Positions 52,338-61,838 of a stretch of 64,000 bases of DNA are shown in pieces. Position 1 is the first letter of the stretch. Every line of letters begins with the position of its first letter. Source of the DNA: Intestinibacillus sp. Marseille-P6563 (GTDB lineage: Bacteria; Bacillota; Clostridia; Oscillospirales; Butyricicoccaceae); NCBI RefSeq assembly GCF_900604335.1, contig NZ_UWOD01000001.1:647501-711500 (forward strand), in the 5' to 3' direction. Both the position numbers and the translations under genes were made by a program. The notes under the pieces were generated by a model. That model did no database searches, was not told where the DNA came from, and saw nothing but the letters and a program-made list of their open reading frames with translations.

Positions 52338-53276
52338 TTACAGTACGCCGTCCTTCTGCATCTCGGCCAGCACAACCTTGGCCATACGCAGATAATTGAT
52401 GAAGGCCGGATACATCGGGCGGTTCTTGGGGTCAAAATTGAGATGTTCATAATCCGGGTTCGGATCGTCCCAGATCATGCCCATATCACGGCCCTGGGCA
52501 TGCGGCAGACCGGTCAGGTCCAGCATATCCTGGGTGGCAACGACCTTGGAGTTGAGGTTGTCCATCTGGGTGCGGAAGCCGACCAGGAACGCATGACGGT
52601 CCCAACCGGACGGGAACGGATCTTCGTAGGTCGGGCAGTCATACTTGGACTGGCGGTAATATTTCTTCAGCTCCGGATGCACGATCTTTTCGGCGTCGTC
52701 CGCAAAGATTTCGTCAAACCGGCAGGACAGAATCTTGCCGTCTTCTACAACGACCTTGAGCCAGCCGGTCAGGCCATAGCCGTAATCCTCGGCATAGCTG
52801 TATAGCTTCTTGCCCGAAGGCTTGTCCAGTTCCTGATTCAGTTCTTCGGCAAAGGTCAGCAGCTTTTTGACCGAACCAGATGCGCTGGCTACCAGATCAA
52901 AATCACCAGCCAGGCTCTGCTTTTCCATCATCTGCTTTTCGACATACTCCATGCCCATGGTCAGGACTGCGCCCGCCTTCTGCATGCGGGACTTGGTGTA
53001 CTGCCAGAAGCTGTAATCCGAGCGGCGCTTGGAGATGCCCTGATACAGATGGCGATAGTAAGACGGTGCAGTGATTTCGTTGAGTTCCACCCAAATCAGC
53101 TTGTCGCCATCCTTAACCGCTTCCACGATGCCCAGATGGCCCGGGTCTGCCGGGAACTGGCCTTCTACGCCCGGATAATAGGGCGGAAAACGCTTTTCAA
53201 TGCGGTAATAGTCGCCCTTGAGCATGCCCATCGGCGGCTGGACGCTCCATACCGGCTTGTTGCCTTCGTTATTCAT
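52338..53276 (-). CDS. Tandem FMN_bind-like protein, paralog A (putative ApbE substrate)
   Basis: A 312-residue cytosolic protein, paralogous to the products at 53292 and 59825. I read it as two FMN_bind-like repeats. Repeat 1 (about 45-140) has GHLGIVEAVKDGDKLIWVELNE, then YVEKQMMEKQSLAGDFDLVASASGS; Ser133 sits where FMN_bind proteins carry the flavinylated Thr of DAVSGATxS. Repeat 2 (about 165-260) has GWLKVVVEDGKILSCRFDEI, YYRQSKY, and DMLDLTGLP in place of the acceptor motif. A WDRH-containing segment precedes this last motif. No Cys pair, heme or Fe-S motif. Lies 15 nt from both paralog B and apbE. Function unknown; the FMN_bind reading is by eye. Confidence 0.68.
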   Translation of the reverse strand: MNNEGNKPVWSVQPPMGMLKGDYYRIEKRFPPYYPGVEGQFPADPGHLGIVEAVKDGDKLIWVELNEITAPSYYRHLYQGISKRRSDYSFWQYTKSRMQKAGAVLTMGMEYVEKQMMEKQSLAGDFDLVASASGSVKKLLTFAEELNQELDKPSGKKLYSYAEDYGYGLTGWLKVVVEDGKILSCRFDEIFADDAEKIVHPELKKYYRQSKYDCPTYEDPFPSGWDRHAFLVGFRTQMDNLNSKVVATQDMLDLTGLPHAQGRDMGMIWDDPNPDYEHLNFDPKNRPMYPAFINYLRMAKVVLAEMQKDGVL

Positions 53277-53291
53277 GCTTGGTTCCTCCCT

Positions 53292-54290
53292 TTACTTGCT
53301 GATGACGCCATCCTTGACCATTTCATCCTGGATGATTTTGGCCAGACGCAGATAGTTGTTCCAAACCGGCGAACGCGGACGGGTTACCGAACGGGCCGTG
53401 GCATCGCTGTTGGAAATCAGTGCAATGTCATCCTTATGCGGCTTGTCCCAAACGACACCCATGTCCGGTCCTTCGACGCACGGCAGGCCCTCGATGTCGA
53501 GCAGGTCCTGGGTCTCGCAGACCTTCTTGTTGATGGCATCCGACTGATCCTTGAAGCAAACCAGCCAAGCATGGCGGTCCCAACCGGACGGGAACGGATC
53601 TTCGTAGGTGGTGGAATAATACTTGGACTGACGGTAGAACTGCTTGAGATCATCGTATACGATGTCCTTGGTGTGGTCGGCAAAGATCTCGTCATAGAAG
53701 CACTTGACGATCTTGCCGTCTTCTATAACCACTTGGAGCCAGCCAGTGATGCCGTAGCCATAGTCTTCGACATAGCCATAGTAACGCTGCTTCTTGTGGT
53801 TCGGGTCCTTCATCTGGGCCGAAACATCATCCTTCAGGCCGATCATGTTCTTCATCGAGAAGGATGCGCCATGCAGCAGATCGTAATCTGCGTCCAGATC
53901 CTGCTTTTCCAGAATCTGATCTTCGACGTACTTGAAGCCATTGGCCAGTACCTTGCCGTAAGCAACCGAACGGCGCTTGTCATGGAAGTCCTGGAAGAAC
54001 TGGAACTCGGTGCGGCGCTTGCTGACATTCTGGAAGTGACGGACATAGTAGTTGCCCATCGTGGTTTCGTTGAATTCTGCATAGCCGATCTTGCCGTCGT
54101 CGGTTACGACAACATCCAGTTCGCCTTTATGTCCCGGGTCGCCCCAACGGCCGCTGTAACGCAGCTCGGCATGGTAGTAGTCGCCCTTCATCATGCCCTT
54201 GTATTGCGGCTGAACGGTCCAATCGATCAGTTCCGGCTCGTTGTCTTCGTGCCAGGGGCCCAGCCCCAGCCATCTGGTCTTGTCAATCAT
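53292..54290 (-). CDS. Tandem FMN_bind-like protein, paralog B (putative ApbE substrate)
   Basis: A 332-residue paralog of the proteins at 52338 and 59825. Repeat 1: GHKGELDVVVTDDGKIGYAEFNE near 53, then YVEDQILEKQDLDADYDLLHGASFS; candidate flavinylation Ser143 in GAS, close to the D-x3-GA(T/S) acceptor pattern. Repeat 2: YGYGITGWLQVVIEDGKIVKCFYDEIFAD near 181, YYRQSKY omitted of its first Tyr (FYRQSKY), PFPSGWDRHAWLV, then DLLDIEGLP. It has an extra N-terminal ~25 residues and a C-terminal insert (DATARSVTRPRSP) compared with A. No signal peptide. AAGGAGG nine nt before the ATG at 54290 sets the start. Between dppF and paralog A in the operon. Confidence 0.68.
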   Translation of the reverse strand: MIDKTRWLGLGPWHEDNEPELIDWTVQPQYKGMMKGDYYHAELRYSGRWGDPGHKGELDVVVTDDGKIGYAEFNETTMGNYYVRHFQNVSKRRTEFQFFQDFHDKRRSVAYGKVLANGFKYVEDQILEKQDLDADYDLLHGASFSMKNMIGLKDDVSAQMKDPNHKKQRYYGYVEDYGYGITGWLQVVIEDGKIVKCFYDEIFADHTKDIVYDDLKQFYRQSKYYSTTYEDPFPSGWDRHAWLVCFKDQSDAINKKVCETQDLLDIEGLPCVEGPDMGVVWDKPHKDDIALISNSDATARSVTRPRSPVWNNYLRLAKIIQDEMVKDGVISK

Positions 54291-54350
54291 GGAAAATATC
54301 CTCCTTTTCATATTGGAGCAAGCGGGAAAACCCGTTTGCAGGGTTCACAA

Positions 54351-55296
<946 letters not shown>

Positions 55297-55307
<11 letters not shown>

Positions 55308-56310
55308 GGGCTACCTCCTGCTTGAGCTCCTCGGACTGGAACACACCCTCATGCACCAGACAGCGTACCACATGAGAACCGCCCACCGAATTCATCGAGG
55401 GTTTTTGGGTCGCGCACTGCGCGCTGGCATACGGACAGCGCGGCGCAAAAGCGCAGCCCTCGGGCTTGACGGTCGGGTCGGGCATCTGCCCCTTGATGGG
55501 CTTGAGCTTATCCGACTTTTCGTCCAGCGTGGGGATGGACCCAAACAGTCCGATCGTATAGGGATGGTGCGGGAAATCAAACACTTCGGCAATGGTGCCC
55601 GATTCGACGATCTCGCCCGCATACATGATGGCGACCCGATCACATACCTGCGCTACGACGCCTAAGTCGTGCGTGATGAGCAGCAGCGAAGTGTCCATCT
55701 TTTCTTTCAGGTCGTTCATCAGTTCCAGCACCTGCGCCTGGATGGTCACATCAAGCGCTGTGGTCGGTTCATCGGCCAAAATGAGTTCGGGCGAGCAGGC
55801 AATGCTCATCGCGATGACCACACGCTGCTTCATGCCGCCCGAAAACTGGTGCGGATATTCGTCGTACCGGGCGCGCGGGATGCCGACCATTTCCAGCATA
55901 TCCCCGGCCTTTTCCCGGGCTTCTGCTTTAGAGCATCCATCGTGCAGCAGGATGACTTCGGCGATCTGGTCCCCGACCGAATAGACTGGGTTGAGGCTGG
56001 TCATCGGGTCCTGGAAGATGACCGAGATCTTATTGCCGCGAATTTCGCGCAGGTGGGACATCTTGGCTTTCAGAAGGTCCTCCCCTGCAAAATAAATCTC
56101 GCCATCGGTGATGACTCCCGGCGGGTCGGCGATCAGCCGCAGCACGGAAAGCGCCGTCGTGGTCTTGCCCGCGCCGGTCTCACCGACGAGGCCCAGGCTT
56201 TCGCCTTTGCGCAGGGATAAATCCAAATTGTTGACCGCATACACGGTATCTTCATCGGTCCGGTATTCCACGCAGAGATTCTTGATCTCCAACAGATTTT
56301 TTTCGTCCAT
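55297..56310 (-). CDS. Oligopeptide/dipeptide ABC transporter ATPase, DppD/OppD type
   Basis: A 337-residue ATPase. Walker [14 protein letters not shown] near 42, signature [14 protein letters not shown] near 157, Walker [13 protein letters not shown] near 178, and the C-terminal domain with [15 protein letters not shown]. It is typical of Dpp/Opp systems, with substrate class set by the binding protein. AAGGAGG precedes the ATG at 56310; the frame upstream to 56352 lacks a signal. 13 nt after the second permease gene. Confidence 0.93.
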
Positions 56311-56323
56311 TTGCGTGCCCTCC

Positions 56324-57199
56324 TTAGTTCTTGAGTTTGGGGTCGAGCGCATCGCGCAGACCGTCGCCCAACAGGTTGAGGGACAGGATGGTCAGCATGA
56401 TCGCAATGCCGGGGAAGGCACATACCCACCACGCATAGCTGATGAACTGCCGGCCACCCGACAGCATGGAGCCCCATTCCGGGGTCGGCGGCGCAATGCC
56501 CAGGCCGATGAAGCTCAGGCTGGCAATCGCCAGGATCGAACCTGCGACCGACAGCGTCGCCTGGACGATGATCGGCGCCATACAGTTGGGAATGATATGC
56601 CGCAGGATGATGCGCACATCGCTGGCGCCAATGGCACGCGCCGCTTCGATGTATTCCTCATTGCGGATGGTGAGCACCGAAGAACGTACGATACGCGCAA
56701 ACGGTGCGATATTGGAAATACTGATGGCGAGCATCAGGTTGAACATGCTGGTGCCCAGCGCGGAGACCAGCGCCATGGACAGCAGGATGCTCGGAATGGC
56801 CAGAAATACGTCCATGACACGCATGATGACATTGTCGACATACTTGTTGCCATAGCCGGCAATAGCGCCCAACAGGCCACCCACGACCGCCGCAATGGCA
56901 ATGGTCGCAAACGCAACCGGCAGCGATACCCGCGCGCCAAAGACGATACGCGCCAGAATGTCACGGCCGACCTCATCGGTGCCCAGCCAATGCTCGGCAG
57001 ACGGCGGCTTAAGCTTGAGTGAGGCATTCTGCTGGATGACCATGGTTTCATAGTCAAAGAGGAAATTTGCGAAGATGGCCGCCAGGATGATGATACTCAG
57101 GATGATAAGGCCCAAAATCGCCATTTTATTTTTGCGCAGACGGCGCCACACGGCGGCAGCCTGCGATTTCTTTTTCAACTGATTTACTTCTCTCGTCAT
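56324..57199 (-). CDS. Oligopeptide/dipeptide ABC transporter permease, DppC type
   Basis: A 291-residue permease with six helices. An N-terminal cytosolic stretch is followed by the first helix, HWLGTDEVGRDILARIVFGARVSL (the DppC/OppC signature) near 90, and the coupling helix EAARAIGASDVRIILRHIIPN. Starts 3 nt after the DppB-type gene, behind GAAGGGG. Partners with the DppB-type protein to form the channel. Confidence 0.94.
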   Translation of the reverse strand: MTREVNQLKKKSQAAAVWRRLRKNKMAILGLIILSIIILAAIFANFLFDYETMVIQQNASLKLKPPSAEHWLGTDEVGRDILARIVFGARVSLPVAFATIAIAAVVGGLLGAIAGYGNKYVDNVIMRVMDVFLAIPSILLSMALVSALGTSMFNLMLAISISNIAPFARIVRSSVLTIRNEEYIEAARAIGASDVRIILRHIIPNCMAPIIVQATLSVAGSILAIASLSFIGLGIAPPTPEWGSMLSGGRQFISYAWWVCAFPGIAIMLTILSLNLLGDGLRDALDPKLKN

Positions 57200-57202
57200 G
57201 GC

Positions 57203-58135
57203 TTACCCCTTCTTGTACTGTGCGCGGATGCGCGGGTCCAGGAATGCGTACAGGATGTCGATGACCAGGTTGATGACCGTGAACAAGGTCGCCAGGATCA
57301 AAACGATCGCCAGAACGATCGGCGTGTCCTTGAGCTTGATGGACTCGACCAGCAAACTGCCGATGCCCGGCCAGGAGAATACGGTTTCGACGAGCACGGC
57401 GCCGCCGATCGAAAAACCGAATTGCAGGCCAATGGTCGTGATGACCGGAATCATGGCATTGCGCAGCGCATGCTTGATGATGACCGCACTTTCCTTAACG
57501 CCTTTGGCGCGGGCTGTACGGATGTAATCCTGCCGGATGGTTTCCAGCATCGACGAGCGGGTCATACGGGTGATGATCGCCAGGGAGTTTGCACTGAGCG
57601 TGAAGGCCGGAAGCACCAGGTCCTTCATGGTCTGATAGTTGGAGGAATTGAACCAACCAAGATGGGCGGCAAAGATCAAAATCAGCATCAGGCCCAGCCA
57701 GAAGTTCGGCATGGATACGCCGATCAGCGCGCCGACCATCGAGATATTATCCAGCGCCGAATATTGCCGGGTCGCCGAAATCACGCCCAGCGGAATGCCG
57801 ATCACAATGGCAATGATCATGGCATAGGCCGAAAGCAGAATGGTGTTGGGCAGACGGGCGGCGATCTCATCCACAACCGGGTTGCCGGTACTGTACGATT
57901 CGCCGAAATCGCCGTGAATGGCGCCGCCGATGTACTTGACGTACCGCACCAGGAAGGGATCGTTCAGGCCCATATCCTCTTTCATGGAGTTGTAGGCTTC
58001 GACCGTATAGTTTTCGCCCAAGCGCATTTCGACCGGGTCGCCGGGGGTAAAATTCAGGATCGTAAACACGATAAAGCTGACGCCGATCAGCACAGGGATC
58101 AGCATAATCAGCCTTCGCAAAATAAATTTCAGCAT
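57203..58135 (-). CDS. Oligopeptide/dipeptide ABC transporter permease, DppB type
   Basis: A 310-residue permease. FILRRLIMLIPVLIGVSFIVF is the classic N-terminal helix, followed by NFTPGDP, and the coupling segment reads TARAKGVKESAVIIKHALRNAMIPV, ending ...DPRIRAQYKKG. AAGGGGAC precedes the ATG at 58135; the open frame to 58213 has no signal. It lies 102 nt after the binding protein gene. Confidence 0.94.
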   Translation of the reverse strand: MLKFILRRLIMLIPVLIGVSFIVFTILNFTPGDPVEMRLGENYTVEAYNSMKEDMGLNDPFLVRYVKYIGGAIHGDFGESYSTGNPVVDEIAARLPNTILLSAYAMIIAIVIGIPLGVISATRQYSALDNISMVGALIGVSMPNFWLGLMLILIFAAHLGWFNSSNYQTMKDLVLPAFTLSANSLAIITRMTRSSMLETIRQDYIRTARAKGVKESAVIIKHALRNAMIPVITTIGLQFGFSIGGAVLVETVFSWPGIGSLLVESIKLKDTPIVLAIVLILATLFTVINLVIDILYAFLDPRIRAQYKKG

Positions 58136-58237
58136 CTTTTTGTCCCCTTGTCTTAACCTCTGGGAGTATTTGGTCCGAATTGGCTGTGCGCCGGCGGTTA
58201 GGCCGGCGCACAAGTCATGTAAAAACAGGTGTTGGTG

Positions 58238-59767
58238 TTAGCCAAAATAGGTGCCGTAAATGTAGTGGGACTTGCCCGGATACAGGCCAAAGCCCTTTAC
58301 GTTGGACTGCATACCTGCGGTCAGATGCTCCACAGCGATCGGAACCAGCGGTACTTCGGTCGCTACGATGGTCTGCACTTGCTTATACAGGTCGAGTTCG
58401 CGTTCCTTGTCGATGGTCGTCGAAGCTTCGTCCAACATGGAGTCTACTTCCGGGGTTGCCCAGAACGACCGGTTGCCCGACAAGCCAAACGCCTCGGTGT
58501 GATACATCGCGCGCAGCATGGAATCCGGGTCGATCGAGGTCTTGCTCATGATAAACAGGTCGTGCGTACCCTTACCGGTCTCCGAATAGTACTGGCCCTG
58601 TTCCATGGTCTTGATTTCTGCATTGATGCCAATCTGACGGAGCTGCTCCTGCAGAACAACCGACAGGTCACGCATGACCTGGCTGTCCGCGCACCACAGG
58701 GTGGTGTCAAAGCCGTCCGGATAGCCGGCTTCGGCCAGAAGCTGCTTTGCCTTTTCGACGTTGTAATCATACGTAACCGTATCCGGTGCGTAGCCTTCAA
58801 CGCCTTCCGGAATCATCGTATTGTGCGCCGGGGTTGCTACGCCGCTGAATACCAGATCGATCACGTCCTGTACATTGATGCCATAAGCGATTGCCTGACG
58901 AACCTTGGTGTTGTTCAGCTTATCCTTCTGGCAGTTCATGCCCAGATACCAAACCGTGTTGCTGGGCGCGGTGATCGTCGTTACATTTTCGTTGCCCTTC
59001 AGTTCCTCCAGGTCGGTGATCTGCAGGTCATACGCCAGACCGATCTCGCCGGTCTGCAGGCCGATGGTACGGTTGATGGCTTCCGGTACGGTGCGGAAAA
59101 TCAGCTTCTTGACCTTGGGAGCACCCTGCCAGTAATCTTCGTTGGCTTCCAGCACAACGTCGCCAGCGAGGTCCCAAGATACGAACTTGAACGGGCCAGT
59201 GCCGACCGGATGCTTGTTAAACTCTTCCGGGCTGGTGTCTGCGCTCTTGCAGATGATCGAAGCTGCGTCCAGGCTCAGACGGGGCAGCAGCGCATTGAAC
59301 GGCTCCTTGGTCTTGATGGTGACGGTATAGTCATCATCGCAGGTAATCGAATCAATGATGAGGTAGTTGTAGTTGACGCCATCCGATGCAATGCAGCGCT
59401 CCAGGCTGTACTTAACATCTTCCGAGGTCATCTCTTCCCCGTTGTGGAACTTGACGCCCTGCCGCAGATGGAATACCGTGGTCTTGTCGTCAACGACGTC
59501 CCACGATTCAGCCAGACCGGGCACGATGTTCATGTCATTGTCCATCATGACCAGACGGTCAAAAATCTGCGTGGTCACGCGGAATGTGGCAATGGATGCC
59601 TGCACCTGCGGGTCCATATAGGTCGGTGCTTCCGGAACCGCGACAATCAGGGTATCTGCGTCTGCACCAGCACTCGATGCGCCGCCAGTATCCGGGTTGC
59701 CGCATCCGGCAAATAGGCTGCACAGCAGGGCAGCTGCTGTGAACAGCGCAAAAATTCTCTTTTTCAT
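58238..59767 (-). CDS. Oligopeptide/dipeptide-type substrate-binding lipoprotein (SBP_bac_5)
   Basis: A 509-residue lipoprotein. Signal peptide ending in the lipobox LFAGC-GNP near 22, then the family-5 fold: TYMDPQVQASIATFRV near 48, PGLAESWDVVDDKTTVFHLRQGVKFHNGE near 83, and RQAIAYGINVQDVIDLV near 281. Such proteins bind peptides, nickel chelates, opines, glycosides or other solutes; the pocket cannot be read from sequence. AGGAGG precedes the ATG. It stands between paralog C and the permease genes, so the importer is embedded among the FMN_bind-like genes. Confidence 0.93.
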   Translation of the reverse strand: MKKRIFALFTAAALLCSLFAGCGNPDTGGASSAGADADTLIVAVPEAPTYMDPQVQASIATFRVTTQIFDRLVMMDNDMNIVPGLAESWDVVDDKTTVFHLRQGVKFHNGEEMTSEDVKYSLERCIASDGVNYNYLIIDSITCDDDYTVTIKTKEPFNALLPRLSLDAASIICKSADTSPEEFNKHPVGTGPFKFVSWDLAGDVVLEANEDYWQGAPKVKKLIFRTVPEAINRTIGLQTGEIGLAYDLQITDLEELKGNENVTTITAPSNTVWYLGMNCQKDKLNNTKVRQAIAYGINVQDVIDLVFSGVATPAHNTMIPEGVEGYAPDTVTYDYNVEKAKQLLAEAGYPDGFDTTLWCADSQVMRDLSVVLQEQLRQIGINAEIKTMEQGQYYSETGKGTHDLFIMSKTSIDPDSMLRAMYHTEAFGLSGNRSFWATPEVDSMLDEASTTIDKERELDLYKQVQTIVATEVPLVPIAVEHLTAGMQSNVKGFGLYPGKSHYIYGTYFG

Positions 59768-59824
59768 GGTTTTCCTCCTTTTCTATTGCATGATTGCCGC
59801 CACAGGCGACACAATCATCCGTTC

Positions 59825-60676
59825 TTACCAAACGCCGTCTTTCTTCATCTCTGCGGTCAGCTTTTCCGCGAGCTTCAAATAGTTGTCCCACTCATGCGCA
59901 CGTTTGGGTTCTTCGGTGAACGGCAAGCCGCTCAAATCGGTCAGGCTCTGGGTCCGCTTGACCTGCTCCGCCAGAAGATCCACGATCGTATTGAATCCCG
60001 CGCCGATGGTGGATACATATTCCAGGCAATGATACTTGGATTGACGATAATATGGTTTGAGTTCCAGGTCCGGGATGTCCTCCTGGCGGTCGGCAAAGAT
60101 CTCATCATAGAAGCAGGAAATGATCTTTCCGCCTTCTACAACCACTTGCAGACGGCCGGTCACGCCCGGTTCCACTGCCTCGGCAATGCCATAATAAGTC
60201 TTTCCCGACGGGGTATCCAGCTGCGCGGCGATTTTTTCTGCCAGCGGCAGCATGGAGCGTTTGATGCTGTTGGATGCCCCTTGCAGCAGATCAAACTCCC
60301 CGGTCAGGCGATTTTCTGCGATCATCTGTTGTTCCAAATGGGTCAGACCATTGACCAACACAACGCCCGATTTAGCCGTGCGTTCCTTGGTCGCTTGCAT
60401 GAATCCGTAGTTGGACAGGCGCTTGGAAACCCCCTGATACAGCTTAATGTAATAGGTCGGGTTATTGATTTCATTAAACTCGACCAGTTCCAGCCGTCCG
60501 TTGTTCCGCACGACCTCCAGAATCCCGTGATATCCTTTATCGCCCGGGAAATGCGGCGCAAACCAATTTTCCTCCCGGTAATAATCCCCCTTGACCAGGC
60601 CCAGCCGCGGCTGTACGCTCCAGAAAAGCCGGTCCAGGATATCTACTGTCTTTTCACGCTTTTTTTCTGTCGCCAT
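59825..60676 (-). CDS. Tandem FMN_bind-like protein, paralog C (putative ApbE substrate)
   Basis: A 283-residue paralog and the first gene of the operon. Repeat 1: GYHGILEVVRNNGRLELVEFNE near 48, HLEQQMIAENRLTGEFDLLQGASNS; candidate flavinylation Ser135. Repeat 2: GVTGRLQVVVEGGKIISCFYDEIFAD near 175, YYRQSKY, then SLTDLSGLP. It lacks the PFPSGWDRH block of paralogs A and B, where it reads VSTIGAGFNTI instead. All three share KGDYY near the N-terminus, FNE, YYRQSKY/FYRQSKY, and an NYL(R/K)(L/M)A...EMxKDGV ending. No signal peptide. GGAGG five nt before the ATG at 60676 sets the start; an ATG at 60688 overlaps that site. Confidence 0.68.
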   Translation of the reverse strand: MATEKKREKTVDILDRLFWSVQPRLGLVKGDYYREENWFAPHFPGDKGYHGILEVVRNNGRLELVEFNEINNPTYYIKLYQGVSKRLSNYGFMQATKERTAKSGVVLVNGLTHLEQQMIAENRLTGEFDLLQGASNSIKRSMLPLAEKIAAQLDTPSGKTYYGIAEAVEPGVTGRLQVVVEGGKIISCFYDEIFADRQEDIPDLELKPYYRQSKYHCLEYVSTIGAGFNTIVDLLAEQVKRTQSLTDLSGLPFTEEPKRAHEWDNYLKLAEKLTAEMKKDGVW

Positions 60677-60714
60677 AAGGTCCTCCATTTTTCAGACATT
60701 TGACCGTATTGCAC

Positions 60715-60744
60715 AAATAATGTCGAATACTTTATAAATAATGT
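60715..60744. promoter_or_regulatory. Direct repeat in the divergent control region, candidate LysR operator
   Basis: AAATAATGT occurs at 60715-60723 and again at 60736-60744, exactly 21 bp (two helical turns) apart, in the AT-rich region between paralog C and the LysR gene. The location, 39-68 bp upstream of the leftward operon's first codon, fits a regulator site. No clear consensus promoter for the leftward operon was found, which would fit an activated promoter. Confidence 0.45.
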
Positions 60745-60791
60745 AACATAATTATCTGACCTTTTGTTAACGGTTTCCCCGATAGGTTATC

Positions 60792-60820
60792 TTGAAATCC
60801 GATAAGGAAACGCGTATACT
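60792..60820 (+). promoter_or_regulatory. Promoter of the LysR-EamA operon
   Basis: TTGAAA (60792-60797), 17 bp spacer, TATACT (60815-60820), about 80 nt upstream of the TTG start of the LysR gene. Confidence 0.75.
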
Positions 60821-60903
60821 TAAATACATACGAAATTCGCGCTTCGGACCTGCTGTCCGAGGCTTTCCTGCATCATTTACCGACTTATTTGGAGGAATCT
60901 CCC

Positions 60904-61824
60904 TTGAATACCGAACATCTCGCTTATATTTTAGAAGCTTATAAATGCGGCTCGGTCAATAAAGCCGCAAAAAATTGCTATATTTCGCAATCTACCCTCA
61001 GTTCCATCATCAAAAACGTGGAAGATGAGATCGGATACCCACTTTTCCGGCGCACCCGCACCGGCCTTTCCCCCACCCCCGAGGGCGAGGTTTTTATGAC
61101 CCATGCCGAAAAAATTATCATCGAGCGGCGAAATATCCAGCGCATCCCGGAATCCATGGCCGAAAACAACAATCTTTCGATTATTTGTGCACGGTCAGCC
61201 TTTGTGCTGCAATGCTTTTTTGATTTTAAAAAGCATTTTCCCTGTGAAAACTCCCATGATGCGTTTTTGGAAGCCGGTCTGCGCGAAAACCTGCGCACGG
61301 TTGTTGCCCAGAAGTGCCGCGTCGGCATCATGGTGCTGTTTGAGCGCGTTATTCCCAAATATATCGATCTGGCCGATCAATACAATCTGGATTTCAAAGT
61401 CTTAAAGCGTAGCATTCCGGCCTCGGTCATGCACGCCAAAACACATCCCATCGCCCAAAAGAAAGAGGTCACGCTGGCCGATCTGGCCCAGCATCCTTTT
61501 GTGGCCGATGCCCATATCGATTATGACGACACGCTGGCGATTTTGGGGCTGCCGGACAAACATAATTTTCTGTATATCTGCGACCGTGGTACAATCTATG
61601 ATGCAGTCCGCAAAGGCGGGTATGTGTCCATCGGCATCAGCATTCCGGCCAGCGATGCCGCTCTGCTCGGCTGCCAGTGCCGTCCTATTCAGGATGCAGA
61701 GCCTATGGCGGTCGCATTTATCCACTCGCGGAACTTCCAACTCAACGCCCGGGAAAATCAGTTTATTCGTTATCTTACCCAGCGGCTGGAGGAAAACTAT
61801 CCGACGGTATCCCATCCATCTTAA
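60904..61824 (+). CDS. LysR family transcription regulator
   Basis: A 306-residue regulator. The N-terminal winged helix reads HLAYILEAYKCGSVNKAAKNCYISQSTLSSIIKNVEDEIGYPLFRRTRTGLSPTPEG, split here by eye at residues 5-62, followed by an effector-binding domain. Start is TTG at 60904, seven nt after GGAGG; an upstream TTG at 60889 overlaps that site. It is transcribed divergently from the nine-gene importer/FMN_bind/apbE operon and is its likely regulator, as is usual for LysR genes. The effector is unknown; the imported solute or a derivative is the obvious candidate. Co-transcribed with an EamA exporter. Confidence 0.9.
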   Translation: MNTEHLAYILEAYKCGSVNKAAKNCYISQSTLSSIIKNVEDEIGYPLFRRTRTGLSPTPEGEVFMTHAEKIIIERRNIQRIPESMAENNNLSIICARSAFVLQCFFDFKKHFPCENSHDAFLEAGLRENLRTVVAQKCRVGIMVLFERVIPKYIDLADQYNLDFKVLKRSIPASVMHAKTHPIAQKKEVTLADLAQHPFVADAHIDYDDTLAILGLPDKHNFLYICDRGTIYDAVRKGGYVSIGISIPASDAALLGCQCRPIQDAEPMAVAFIHSRNFQLNARENQFIRYLTQRLEENYPTVSHPS

Positions 61825-61838
61825 AGTGAGGTTTCTAC

